From: JBGANR01 sp044222225
GTDB lineage: Bacteria; Actinomycetota; Actinomycetes; Mycobacteriales; Mycobacteriaceae
Length of the DNA: 64,000 bases
Direction: 5' to 3'
Assembly: GCA_044222225.1 (NCBI GenBank)
Contig: JBGANR010000012.1
Location: forward strand, 1-64,000
The notes under the pieces are model-generated. The model had not been told where the DNA came from, did not search any database, and was given only the letters and a program-made list of their open reading frames with translations. Positions 7,020 to 15,869 of the stretch are shown here, piece by piece. A program made the translations under genes and the position numbers. Within the stretch, counting starts at the first letter, position 1, and every line of letters starts with the position of its first letter.

Positions 7020-10000
7020 CGCCGAACCGGGCCGCCGGCGCCGGGCTGGAGTACCGACTGCTCGGCACGATCGAGGTGCGTGCCGGCGGGGTCCCGCTCG
7101 AACTGGGACCGCCCAAGCAGCGCGCCGTGCTCGCGGTTCTGCTGCTCGCGGCCGGACGCACCGTTTCGGACCGGCGGATCGTCTCGGCGGTGTGGGGCGC
7201 CGACCCGCCCGGCAGCGTCGCGTCCAGTCTGCAGGCGTACGTCTCCAATCTGCGCAGGCTGCTGCGCGGTCCGGGCGGCGCGTCGCCGATCCGGCGCAGC
7301 GGCGCTGGCTATGCGCTGGACGTGCGGGACGCCGTCGTCGACGTCGCCGAGTTCGTCGCGGCCGCCGATGAGGCGGACGCGGCGGTCGCCGGGCAGGAGT
7401 GGCCTCGGGTCGTCGTGGCGGCCGAGCGGGCGCTGACGCTGTGGCGCGGCGACGTCCTCGCCGATCTCGGCGTCGCGCCGTGGATTCGGGGAGAGGCCGC
7501 GCCGCTGGAGGAGCGGCGCGCGGCTTGCGCGGATCAGCTGGTCGTCGGCCTGTTGGGGGCGGGGGACCTGAGCCGTGCGGTCGCCGAATCCGTGCGCTGC
7601 TGCGCGGCGCACCCGCTGCGCGAGCGGGCGCACGAGCTCTCGGCCGTCGCGTTGCACCGGCAGGGGCGCACCGTCGACGCGCTGGCCGTGCTCCGCGCGT
7701 TCCGGCGGCGACTGGCGGACGAGGCGGGGCTCGAGCCCGGACCGGCCGTCCGCGAACTCGAGACGGCCCTGCTGCGTCAGGAGCCGACGACGGCCTGGCC
7801 CGGCGACGGCGCCGCGAGCCAGGGCGCGCCCTCGGCCTCGGGATCCGGTGCGCTGCGGGATCACGGGACGCCGTTCGTCGGGCGCTCGCGCGAGATCGGC
7901 CTGACCGGCGAGGTGATCGGGGTGCCCGGCGCTCCGGGTGTGCGCTGGCTCGTGTACGCGGGACCGCCGGGCATCGGCAAGTCGCGGCTCGCGGACGTCG
8001 TCGCCGAGCGATGGTCGGCCGCGGGCGGGCGTGTCGTGGCGACCCGCTGCCCGGAGGACGACGGCACACCCCCGTGGTGGCCGATCCGCCGGCTGCTCGC
8101 GCAACTCGGCGTCGACCCCGCCGAAGTGCTGTCGACGCGCCCCGGCGACGACGTCGACGGCGCGCGTTTCGCCGTGTACGAACGGGTCTCCGATGCGCTG
8201 ACCGCAGTTCCGGAGCCGACGCTGCTCGTCGTCGACGATGTGCAGTGGGCCGACGCCGCGAGTCTGCGGCTGCTCGCCCATCTCGCCGACGCGCTGCGCG
8301 GCGACGGTCTGGCCGTCGTGCTCACGGTGCGGACGGGCGTGGGCGGCGACGACCTGCGCCGGCTGCTCGCCGCCGTCGCGCGATGCCCGCGCGGGCGGCA
8401 CGTCGACGTCGCACCGCTGACGCCTGTCGAAGTGGGGGTGCTGGCGTCCGAGATCGCCGGGGAGGACGTCGGCGCGGACGAAGCCGCGCGCATCGCGGAT
8501 CGCACCGGCGGCAACCCGTTCTTCGTCACCGAGTACGCCCGGCTGCCGCGTGCCGAGCGTGACGCCGGCGGTGTGCCGGCCGCGGTGAGCGCGGTGCTCG
8601 GCCGGCGTCTCGCCGCACTCGACACGGTCACGTTGTCGGTGCTGCGGACGGCGGCGGTACTCGGCGAGGAGATCGACACCGGCCTGCTGATCGCCGTCAC
8701 CGGCCTGCCCGCCGACGACGTCGCCGACCACCTCGACGAGGCCGCGGACGAGCACGTCATCGGGACGCGCGCCAACGGTCGCGGCTGCGCGTTCGTGCAC
8801 GCCCTCGTCCGCGACGAGATCCTCGCCGGCATCTCCGACCTGCGGCGACGCCGGTTGCACGCGCGGGTGGCGGCGGCGATCGGCGAGAACGCCGCGGGTG
8901 ACGACATCGCTCGACGCGCGGGTCATCTGCGGGCCGCGCTGCCGCTCGTCGACGAGGAGACGGTGGTCGACGCCTGCCGGGCGGCCGCGCTGCGGGCGGA
9001 GGCCGAGGTCAACTCCGAGGCCGCCGCCGACTGGTGGGAGGCGGCCTTGGAGGCGCTCGATCGAGTGCCCGGCGCCGACGTCGGACGCCGCGACGCGCTG
9101 GTCGAGGCGCGATTGGCGGCGCTCGCGCGCGCCGGTCGCTGGCAGCTCGTCCTGGACGCGGTCGGCGAGGGACTCGTCGACGGCATCCGGCGGGGCCGCG
9201 TCGACAGTGTCGGCCGGCTCGCCGCGACGCTGTTGCGCACCGCCGGGGCCTGGCCCTGGGTGTCGACGGACGCGGATCCGGAGGTGCTGCGCACCCGGCT
9301 CGCCGGCGTCGAGCCGCGGTGTCTGGACGTGCCCGCGGCGCACGCGCGGGTGTTGGCCGCGATGGCGGTGGGGGCGTACTACGACCCCGACGAGTCCGTG
9401 CGCGACGAGTTCAGTCGGCGTGCCGTCGCGATCGCCGAGTCGTGCGGGGACGTCGAGGTGCTCGCCGACGTCCTGCTCGGCCGGGCGTTGACGCTGGCGG
9501 GTGTCGCCGCCGGAGCCCGGGAGTCGCTCGCCGTGCTCGACCGATTCGCGATGCTGGATCGCCGCATGCCGCCGCTCGACGGCGTCATGCGCGACAACCT
9601 GCTCAGCAACGTGTGCTTCACGCTCGGTGACGTCGAGGCGTCGCAGCGGCACCAGCGCGCGGGCGTCACCGGGGCGGACGCGTTGCGACTCCCGGTCTAT
9701 CGAGTGCAACTGCGGTGGGTCGACGCGGCGGCCGCGCAGTGGCGGGGCACGCTGCCGGAGGCTCGCCGACGGTACCGCGAGGCGAACGACGTGCACCGTA
9801 AGACCGAGATGTACCTCATGGGCGTCCACACCAACGCGAAGATCGCCGTGCGGTGGGCCGAGGGGCGGCTGGACCTGGTGGACGACATCGACGATCTGAC
9901 GCCGAGCCTGCGACTGCTCGGCCGCACCGTGCTCGCCGCCGGGCGCGGCGATGCGGCGGCGGCCGACGCGCTCGTCGCCGAGCAACTCGACGATCTCGGG

Positions 10001-10480
10001 CCGCGGATCTGGACGTCGCATGCACAGCTCACGCTTCTCGGGCACATCGCGGCCGATCTGGGGCTCCGCCGGCACGCCGACCGGCTGTACGAGGAGCTCG
10101 AGCCGTACTCCGGATTGATCGCGAACATCGGGCAGGTGGGGGAGTTCGGCCCCATCGATCTGGTGCTCGCCCGGCTGGCGGCGCTGCGCGGGGACGTCCC
10201 GGACGCGCGTCGGCTGCTGCGGCGGGCGGTCGACCTCGCCGAGCGCACCGGAGGGCGGACGGCCGCGCTCTGGTGCCGCTGGGTCGCGGCGACGCTGTCG
10301 GCCGCGGACGTCTCACCGGAGGCGGCCGACGCGGAGTTCGCGGCGATCATCGGTGTCGCGGAGGTGCTCGGCGCGACCGGGATCGCCGCCGCAGCACGGA
10401 ACGCGGCCGGTGGCTCGGACGAGGTCGGTGCCGGTGTGGCCCGGTCGGATCAGGCCCAGGCGAACAGGTCGACGACGTAG
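7001..10480 (+). CDS. Large SARP/LAL-like transcriptional regulator with ATPase domain
   Basis: A 1159-residue regulator. In order it has an OmpR-like winged helix (about 17-95, LELGPPKQRAVLAVLLLAAG), a bacterial transcriptional-activation (BTAD) domain (about 110-260, ALTLWRGDVLADL and LHRQGRTVDALAVLRAFRR), and a STAND-type ATPase. The ATPase has Walker A GPPGIGKSR near residue 321 and Walker B LLVVDDVQWADA near 410. A long TPR-like helical C-terminus follows. This is the AfsR/SARP architecture of pathway activators. The start is GTG 7001, inside the end of the oxidase gene. The 3' end overlaps the convergent VOC copy 2 by 31 nt. It probably activates the surrounding oxidase/VOC block (inference). 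Confidence 0.85.
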   Translation: MSVRGVTPNRAAGAGLEYRLLGTIEVRAGGVPLELGPPKQRAVLAVLLLAAGRTVSDRRIVSAVWGADPPGSVASSLQAYVSNLRRLLRGPGGASPIRRSGAGYALDVRDAVVDVAEFVAAADEADAAVAGQEWPRVVVAAERALTLWRGDVLADLGVAPWIRGEAAPLEERRAACADQLVVGLLGAGDLSRAVAESVRCCAAHPLRERAHELSAVALHRQGRTVDALAVLRAFRRRLADEAGLEPGPAVRELETALLRQEPTTAWPGDGAASQGAPSASGSGALRDHGTPFVGRSREIGLTGEVIGVPGAPGVRWLVYAGPPGIGKSRLADVVAERWSAAGGRVVATRCPEDDGTPPWWPIRRLLAQLGVDPAEVLSTRPGDDVDGARFAVYERVSDALTAVPEPTLLVVDDVQWADAASLRLLAHLADALRGDGLAVVLTVRTGVGGDDLRRLLAAVARCPRGRHVDVAPLTPVEVGVLASEIAGEDVGADEAARIADRTGGNPFFVTEYARLPRAERDAGGVPAAVSAVLGRRLAALDTVTLSVLRTAAVLGEEIDTGLLIAVTGLPADDVADHLDEAADEHVIGTRANGRGCAFVHALVRDEILAGISDLRRRRLHARVAAAIGENAAGDDIARRAGHLRAALPLVDEETVVDACRAAALRAEAEVNSEAAADWWEAALEALDRVPGADVGRRDALVEARLAALARAGRWQLVLDAVGEGLVDGIRRGRVDSVGRLAATLLRTAGAWPWVSTDADPEVLRTRLAGVEPRCLDVPAAHARVLAAMAVGAYYDPDESVRDEFSRRAVAIAESCGDVEVLADVLLGRALTLAGVAAGARESLAVLDRFAMLDRRMPPLDGVMRDNLLSNVCFTLGDVEASQRHQRAGVTGADALRLPVYRVQLRWVDAAAAQWRGTLPEARRRYREANDVHRKTEMYLMGVHTNAKIAVRWAEGRLDLVDDIDDLTPSLRLLGRTVLAAGRGDAAAADALVAEQLDDLGPRIWTSHAQLTLLGHIAADLGLRRHADRLYEELEPYSGLIANIGQVGEFGPIDLVLARLAALRGDVPDARRLLRRAVDLAERTGGRTAALWCRWVAATLSAADVSPEAADAEFAAIIGVAEVLGATGIAAAARNAAGGSDEVGAGVARSDQAQANRSTT

Positions 10481-10839
10481 CCGTCGGGATCGCGGACGCC
10501 GGCGTAACGCTGGCCCCACGGTGCGTCGAACGGCGCGGTCGTGCCGGAGTAGCCGGCGGCCACGAGATCGGCGTAGACGGCATCGACGTCCGCGGGGGTG
10601 TCGCAGCGGGCGCAGAGCGTCGTGTTCTGCCCGACGGGTGGCGTCCACTCCGGATCGTGGGTGCGCACGAACTCGGCGGTGTCCCACATCAGGCGCATGC
10701 CGCCCGGCAACTCGGCCTCGACGTGCGGGCCGTCGGCGGTGGGGACGTCGAGGCCGAGGCGCCGGTAGAAGTCGAGCGAAGCGGCGAGATCGGAGGTGAC
10801 GAGGCCGATGGCATCGAAACGGACGCGTGAACTGGTCAT
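10450..10839 (-). CDS. VOC superfamily protein, copy 2
   Basis: A 129-residue paralog of the 5036-5431 protein, alignable along its whole length apart from a two-residue difference around residue 35. It shares RFDAIGLVTSDLAASLDFYR, LPGGMRLMWDTAE, TPPVGQNTTLCARCDTP and APWGQRYAGVRDPDG. It is divergent from the AraC regulator at 10901 with a 61-nt gap, so that regulator is its likely controller. The 3' end overlaps the SARP gene tail. Both VOC copies lie on the minus strand, bracketing the oxidase-SARP pair. Confidence 0.8.
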   Translation of the reverse strand: MTSSRVRFDAIGLVTSDLAASLDFYRRLGLDVPTADGPHVEAELPGGMRLMWDTAEFVRTHDPEWTPPVGQNTTLCARCDTPADVDAVYADLVAAGYSGTTAPFDAPWGQRYAGVRDPDGYVVDLFAWA

Positions 10840-10900
10840 GCATCGACCGTAGGCCGGGGGCGTCGAGCAGTCGTGAACGTTTCGGACGCATACTGGCCGC

Positions 10901-11554
10901 GTGTCCGAAACCGTGACGTCCTGGGCGTCCGTCGCCGCCGGCCGGGAGGCGTTTGTGCTGCCGGACGGGTGCATGGACCTCATCGCGACGCCGTCCGGCG
11001 TCATCGTCGCAGGTCCGGACGTCGTCGCGGCTCGGGTGCGGACGCGACCGGGCGAGCGCCGCGTCGGGCTGCGGTTCGCGCCCGGCGTGCTGCCCGATCT
11101 GCTGGGCGTGCCGGCCGACGAACTCGTCGGCGGCCGGGAATCGTTGCCGGACGTCATCGGATCGGCCGCGGCGCGCCGCGCGTTCGACGCCGCCCGCGGC
11201 CCCGACGACGTCGCGGCGATCGCGGCGGCTCTCGCGGCTCGGGCCCGGCCACGCTTCGCGCCGCCGCCGGTCGTGACCAGGCTGCTGGCCGAAGGCCGGT
11301 CCGTCGCCGACGTCTCGGACGCCACCGGCATCGGCGCTCGCGCGCTGCACCGGCTGTCGCTTCGGGCCTACGGATACGGCCCCAAGACGCTCGCGCGCAT
11401 CCTCCGGCTGCAGCGGGCGGTGCACGCGATGCGTGACGGTGCGTCGCTCGCCACGGCCGCTGCTGCCGCCGGCTACGCCGACCAGCCGCACATGTCACGG
11501 GACGTCCGGGCGCTGACGGGTGTCAGCCCGTCGGTGCTGGTGGGAAGTGACTGA
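10901..11554 (+). CDS. AraC-family transcriptional regulator
   Basis: A 217-residue protein whose N-terminal half resembles the sensing domain common in AraC regulators lacking a cupin (FVLPDGCMDLIATPSG, VGLRFAPGVLPDLLGVPADEL). The C-terminal half has two helix-turn-helix units: RSVADVSDATGIGARALHRL, and SLATAAAAAGYADQPHMSRDV followed by LTGVSPS. The start is GTG 10901, placed 6 nt after a CATACT box at 10889-10894, so it may be leaderless. It is divergent from VOC copy 2, which it probably regulates. Confidence 0.8.
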   Translation: MSETVTSWASVAAGREAFVLPDGCMDLIATPSGVIVAGPDVVAARVRTRPGERRVGLRFAPGVLPDLLGVPADELVGGRESLPDVIGSAAARRAFDAARGPDDVAAIAAALAARARPRFAPPPVVTRLLAEGRSVADVSDATGIGARALHRLSLRAYGYGPKTLARILRLQRAVHAMRDGASLATAAAAAGYADQPHMSRDVRALTGVSPSVLVGSD

Positions 11555-11573
11555 CGGTCATGTCGGCCGGGCG

Positions 11574-13802
11574 TCATGCGGGTTGATGGACGAGCAGCGG
11601 CAGCACGGCCTGGGCGCCCGCGTCGCGGAGGTGGGCGGCGGCCACGGTGAGCGGCCATGCCGTCGATGTCGCATCGGCGACGAGGAGGACGACCTGGCCC
11701 GCGACATCCGGCGACGTCCCGAGTGCCTGCCGCCAATAGAACGCCTCGTCGGCGCCGGACGCCTCCCGTCCCGGTGCGCCGGCGCGGTCGACGGGTAGCT
11801 CTGCGACGGGAAGCCGGCCGCGCTCGCTGATCCGGGACGCCACGGCCTGGGCGACCGGTGACCCGGTCAAGGCGAGTGCGACGACGACCGTCGGCCGTGC
11901 GACCCAGCTGTGCCGCCACACCGCGAGCGCTTTGACGGCGGCGTCGCCGAGTTCGGCAGTGGCGTCGGTGTCACCGCCGCGGGCTGCGGCGAGTGTGTCG
12001 GCCCACTCGGGAGCGTCCGCGTGCACGAGGGTGCGGCCCGGTTCGGCGGCGAGGTGGGCCGGAATGCGACCGCGCGCACCGAAGGCGCCGCCGGGCCACA
12101 TCTTGCGCGGGGCCAGTTCGAGGGCGTTTGCGCGCAGCTCGGCCGTGACGGCGCGCAGCGTCTCGACCGACGCCGACGTCTCGACCTGCGGCTCACCCCG
12201 GCAGACCGAGCAGCGGCCGCACGGCACCGGGTCGGGATCGTCCAGCGATTCGACGAGCAGGGCCATGAGGCAGCGTTCGCCGCGTGTGTAGGCGCGCATG
12301 ATGTCCGCCTCGCGACGCCGCGTGGTGACGATGCCGTCGTAGTGCTCGGCGTCGTAGTGCCACTCCTTCCCGGTGGCCACCCAGCCGCCGTCGAGCCGGT
12401 CGACGGCGTCATCGACGGCGAGTTGCTTGAGCATAAGGTCGACCTTCGTGCGTCGGATGCCCGTCTCCGCCTCGATCGCGACGGCGGAGACGGGCTCCTG
12501 CCGCAGCGCGCCGAGCACGCGGCGCATGAGCCCCGGCTCGGGGATCGTCGCCGTGGCGAAGTACTCCCAGATGCGCGCGTCGGCCTCGGACGGAAGCAGG
12601 ACGACGGCGGCGTGGTCGATGGCGCGCCCGGCGCGTCCGACCTGCTGGTAGTAGGAGACCGGCGAAGGCGGCGACCCGACGTGCACGACGAAGCCGAGGT
12701 CGGGCTTGTCGTACCCCATGCCGAGCGCCGACGTGGCTACCAGCGCCTTGAGCCGGTTGTCGCGCAGATCGTCCTCGAGTCGCGCGCGCTCCGATCCCTC
12801 GAGTTGCCCGGTGTAGGCGGCGACGGCGATCCGGTCGCCGTGCACGGCGCGAATCGCCCGGACGAGCCGGTCGGCGTCCGCGACCGTGAGGACGTAGACG
12901 ATGCCGGACCCCGGCAGTTCGGCGAGATGATCGACCACCCAGCCGTAGCGCTGCAGCGGACTCAGCGCGTCGACGACGTTGAGCTGCAATGACGTCCTGG
13001 CAAGCGGCCCGCGGAGCACGAGGGTGTCGTCGCCGAGTTGCCGGGCGACGTCGACGGTGACGCGGGCGTTGGCCGTCGCCGTCGTCGCCAGCACCGGCGT
13101 GTCGGGATTGACGCGCTGCAGCACGTCGGCGACGCGTCGATAGTCCGGCCGGAAGTCATGCCCCCAGTCGGAGACCGAGTGTGCTTCGTCGATGACGAGT
13201 AGCCCCAGCGAGCCGGCGACGGCGTCGAGCACGCGACGGCCGAAGCCGGGATTGGCGAGCCGCTCGGGCGAGACGAGTAGGACGTCGAGCGAACCCGAGC
13301 GCAGGTCGTCCTCGATCGCACGCCAGTCGCCGACGTTCGACGAGTTGACGGTTGCGGCACGGAGTCCGGCGCGGGTCGCGGCGGCGACCTGATCGCGCAT
13401 CAGCGACAGCAGGGGAGAGACGATGAGCGTCGGTCCGGCACCGGCCGAGCGGCGGATCGCCGTCGCGGTCCAGTAGACGGCGGACTTGCCCCAACCCGTG
13501 GCCTGGACGACGAGTACGCGCGCGGCCGGTTCGAGCAGGGCCGCGACGGCGTGTTCCTGGTCCGGTCGCAGCGCCGCGCCCTCCCCGGCGAGCGCCGTGA
13601 TGACCTGCGCCGCGACCTGTGCGTCGCGCCCGGCCAGGCTCGGCGGCGGTCGGTCCGTGTCCGGGTGCTTGTCGCCGTGTCGTCGGTGATCGCGTCCTCG
13701 GTGATGGTCTCGGCTGCCATGTCTCCCCCTCGTGTGTCGATGGCGATGCCGTGGTCGCGGTGGGTCGGCGGTCATGCCGTCCGGGCCCTCGATGCGAACC
13801 AC
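11574..13802 (-). CDS. recQ: RecQ-family ATP-dependent DNA helicase (N-terminus uncertain)
   Basis: A superfamily-2 helicase. Seen motifs are ATGWGKSAVYW (motif I), SPLLSLMRDQV (Ia), VIDEAHSVSDWGHDFRPDYR (II, DEAH), ATTATA (III), TSALGMGYDKPD and QQVGRAGR (V, VI). A Cys-containing RecQ-Ct zinc segment (CLMALLV, CGRCSVCRG) follows, then a long C-terminal extension. The fold starts near PPPSLAGRDAQ. In that frame a leaderless GTG at 13802 (TATGGT box 6 nt upstream at 13809-13814) gives 742 residues, but residues about 13-50 are an improbable His/Arg run. A better-looking start, ATG 13720 with GAGGGGGAG just upstream, is in another frame. Either the N-terminus is odd or a frameshift is present. 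It probably acts in repair or recombination. Confidence 0.75.
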   Translation of the reverse strand: MVRIEGPDGMTADPPRPRHRHRHTRGRHGSRDHHRGRDHRRHGDKHPDTDRPPPSLAGRDAQVAAQVITALAGEGAALRPDQEHAVAALLEPAARVLVVQATGWGKSAVYWTATAIRRSAGAGPTLIVSPLLSLMRDQVAAATRAGLRAATVNSSNVGDWRAIEDDLRSGSLDVLLVSPERLANPGFGRRVLDAVAGSLGLLVIDEAHSVSDWGHDFRPDYRRVADVLQRVNPDTPVLATTATANARVTVDVARQLGDDTLVLRGPLARTSLQLNVVDALSPLQRYGWVVDHLAELPGSGIVYVLTVADADRLVRAIRAVHGDRIAVAAYTGQLEGSERARLEDDLRDNRLKALVATSALGMGYDKPDLGFVVHVGSPPSPVSYYQQVGRAGRAIDHAAVVLLPSEADARIWEYFATATIPEPGLMRRVLGALRQEPVSAVAIEAETGIRRTKVDLMLKQLAVDDAVDRLDGGWVATGKEWHYDAEHYDGIVTTRRREADIMRAYTRGERCLMALLVESLDDPDPVPCGRCSVCRGEPQVETSASVETLRAVTAELRANALELAPRKMWPGGAFGARGRIPAHLAAEPGRTLVHADAPEWADTLAAARGGDTDATAELGDAAVKALAVWRHSWVARPTVVVALALTGSPVAQAVASRISERGRLPVAELPVDRAGAPGREASGADEAFYWRQALGTSPDVAGQVVLLVADATSTAWPLTVAAAHLRDAGAQAVLPLLVHQPA

Positions 13803-14057
13803 GTCCTGACCATAGGCCCGGCCACGGACAGTTTCGGTCGAGGAGCCTGCCGGCGGCGCCCGGGAGCGGGCGTTCTGTGTCGCTGACCAGGCACGACACC
13901 GGTGAAGTCGGATTCTGTCCACAAGCCCGCGACGAGTGCGGCGGACGGCGCGGAACGCGCTATCGATGATGAAAATGGCGATTCCGGCCCGCAAACCGGA
14001 TCTTCGGTACTACGGTCAGATCACGTCATACGCATCAACAGGTCGGGGGACCGCATC

Positions 14058-15856
14058 GTGCGAGAGCGAACAACCAGATTCCGGGCGGCGCTCGTCGCCG
14101 CCACGCTCGTGCTGTCGCTCTGGTCGGCGCCGGCGGCGAACGCCTACACCGAGCGAGGAGCGATCAAGACCGAGTACGACAGGCTCGGCGGAGCCCGCGT
14201 TCTCGGCCAGCCGTTGTTCGACGAGCGCGCGGCGCTAGACGGAGGCCGTTTCCAAGAGTTCTCGGGCGGTTCGTCGATCTACTGGCACCCGACGCGTACC
14301 AAGGGTGCGGCGCGACAGGTCGGCGGGGCGATCCGCAGCAAGTGGTCTCAGCTCGGCTACGAACGTGGCTGGCTCGGGTACCCGATCACGAGTGAGACCT
14401 CGACCCGGAAGCCCGGCCGGTTCAACCACTTCGAGAACGGTTCGATCTACTGGTCATCGGCGACCGGCGCTCACGCGGTCAAGGGGCAGATCTACGAGAC
14501 GTGGGCAGCCACGACTGGGAGAACGGGCCGTACGCATCGGCGACGAAACGATTGGGAGGATGGAACAGGACGGGCGATCGTACGGGTGGCTTCCCCGTCG
14601 ATTGGGAAGGCGACGAAACCGATGCCCGACCATTCATGTTCTCGGCACGATCGGGTTGCAGCGGGTTGCAGCGGCTTTCATGGCCGCCGAAGATCTCCGA
14701 ACAGTCGTCGCCGAACCCGTCGGCGCGAACGGTCGACGATCAGGTATGTGATCAGGCTCGTATGAATCGTCGGCCGGCGCCGAGTTCGGCGGGGCCGCGA
14801 TCGATGACGCCCTCGCGTCAGAAGGGTCGACAGGTCGCCTGCCCGGCTCCCGCGGATGCGGTGCCGCCGCGGATAACTCCGCAAGACATCGCTCTCTGTG
14901 GGATGGACTCCGGGGTGTGGCAGGCGTCGATCAACAACGTGTGCTATCGAGACAGTAAGCGCACGTGGAACATATTCGACAAGGAAACGTTGGCCAAGAC
15001 TGGCAGCATCACCGGTATCGAGTCGGTCGGGATAGACACACGATGGAATGACCTCAAGTTCGACGTCGAATATTCGTTCATGCCGACGACCATCACCGGG
15101 ACTGCGGTCGGGGCGACATTGAAGATCGATCATGGGTGCCGCAGCGGTTGTGCCACTGGAGGCAATCGAAGTAGCGGGCTGGCGGTCGACAGTACTTTCT
15201 CGTATCTCATCCATCACGTGACGACGCCGACTGCCGGCTCGCCGGTGGACGCGATCCCGCGGGTGTCGATCACATTGACCGGCGACGACATCGACGTGCC
15301 TGGGTATCACGAGTTCGTGTTTCCCGCGGCGCGATGTGATTCGGAGCCGAAGATGAAAAACAACGGCGGTTGCCGAATCAAGGACGTGCGTCCTGTGTGG
15401 GATATTCGGTCGCGCGGCGATCTCGACGAGTATCGTCGGCATGTTCGATTGGCGCAAGACTCCGGACTGCCGGGGAAGGCGAATAACGCGGGCGATGGCG
15501 AACCGTTGACCCGAGGTATCCATGGGATCCCGCAGCGCCGGCGGATCACGTGCGGCGGCGTCACCGGCCCGCGACCTGCCGGTACAAGCTGTGACGAGTA
15601 TCCAATGGCGTCGACCAAAGAGGGTGGGCTGGCGACCGGTACTCGTTCCGGCGTGCCGCGGACCTTCGCCCCGGAGTACTGCCGAATTCGTGACAAGGGG
15701 ATCGAGATCCTGGGCGAAACGGATGGCCGTGGGTTCGGTTACAGCGTGTGCCTGATCGACAAGGCGCAGAACTCGAAGGCCGGATCGTTGCTCACCTGGT
15801 TCTACTTCAAGAATCGAATCATCGACGGAGATGCATATCATGTTCGAGTCTCGTGA
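14058..15856 (+). pseudogene. Secreted LGFP-repeat protein with NucA/NucB-type nuclease domain, frameshifted
   Basis: The gene starts at GTG 14058 (GGGGGA 8 nt upstream) with a signal peptide (RERTTRFRAALVAATLVL, then SAPAANA). LGFP repeats follow, which are cell-wall-binding units (LGGARVLGQP, RFQEFSGGSSIYWHP, WSQLGYERGWLGYPITSE, RFNHFENGSIYW). The frame then fails near 14511-14516. The next repeat (DWENGPYASATKRLGGW) continues in a different frame, which is open to TGA at 15854-15856. The far C-terminus carries the NucA/NucB DNase signature, CDEYPMASTKEGG and then QNSKAGSLLTWFYF, closely matching the DEWPMA-KEGG and DNRGAGSW motifs of Bacillus NucA. As written, the nuclease is cut off from its signal peptide. 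A sequencing error, a decayed toxin, or recoding are all possible. The immunity-like gene follows 13 nt downstream. Confidence 0.75.
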
Positions 15857-15869
15857 CACCGGAGGACCG

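Noticed and set aside
5442..8069. Very long minus-strand open frame opposite the FAD oxidase and SARP genes (similar cases at 6953-10075, 29070-31109 and 34850-37729).
   Set aside because: High-GC antisense shadows: Arg/Pro/His-rich or Val/Asp/Leu-rich translations without domains, opposite genes with strong family motifs.
13902..14057. Upstream in-frame extension of the LGFP gene.
   Set aside because: It lacks a ribosome site and would bury the signal peptide; GTG 14058 with GGGGGA fits better.
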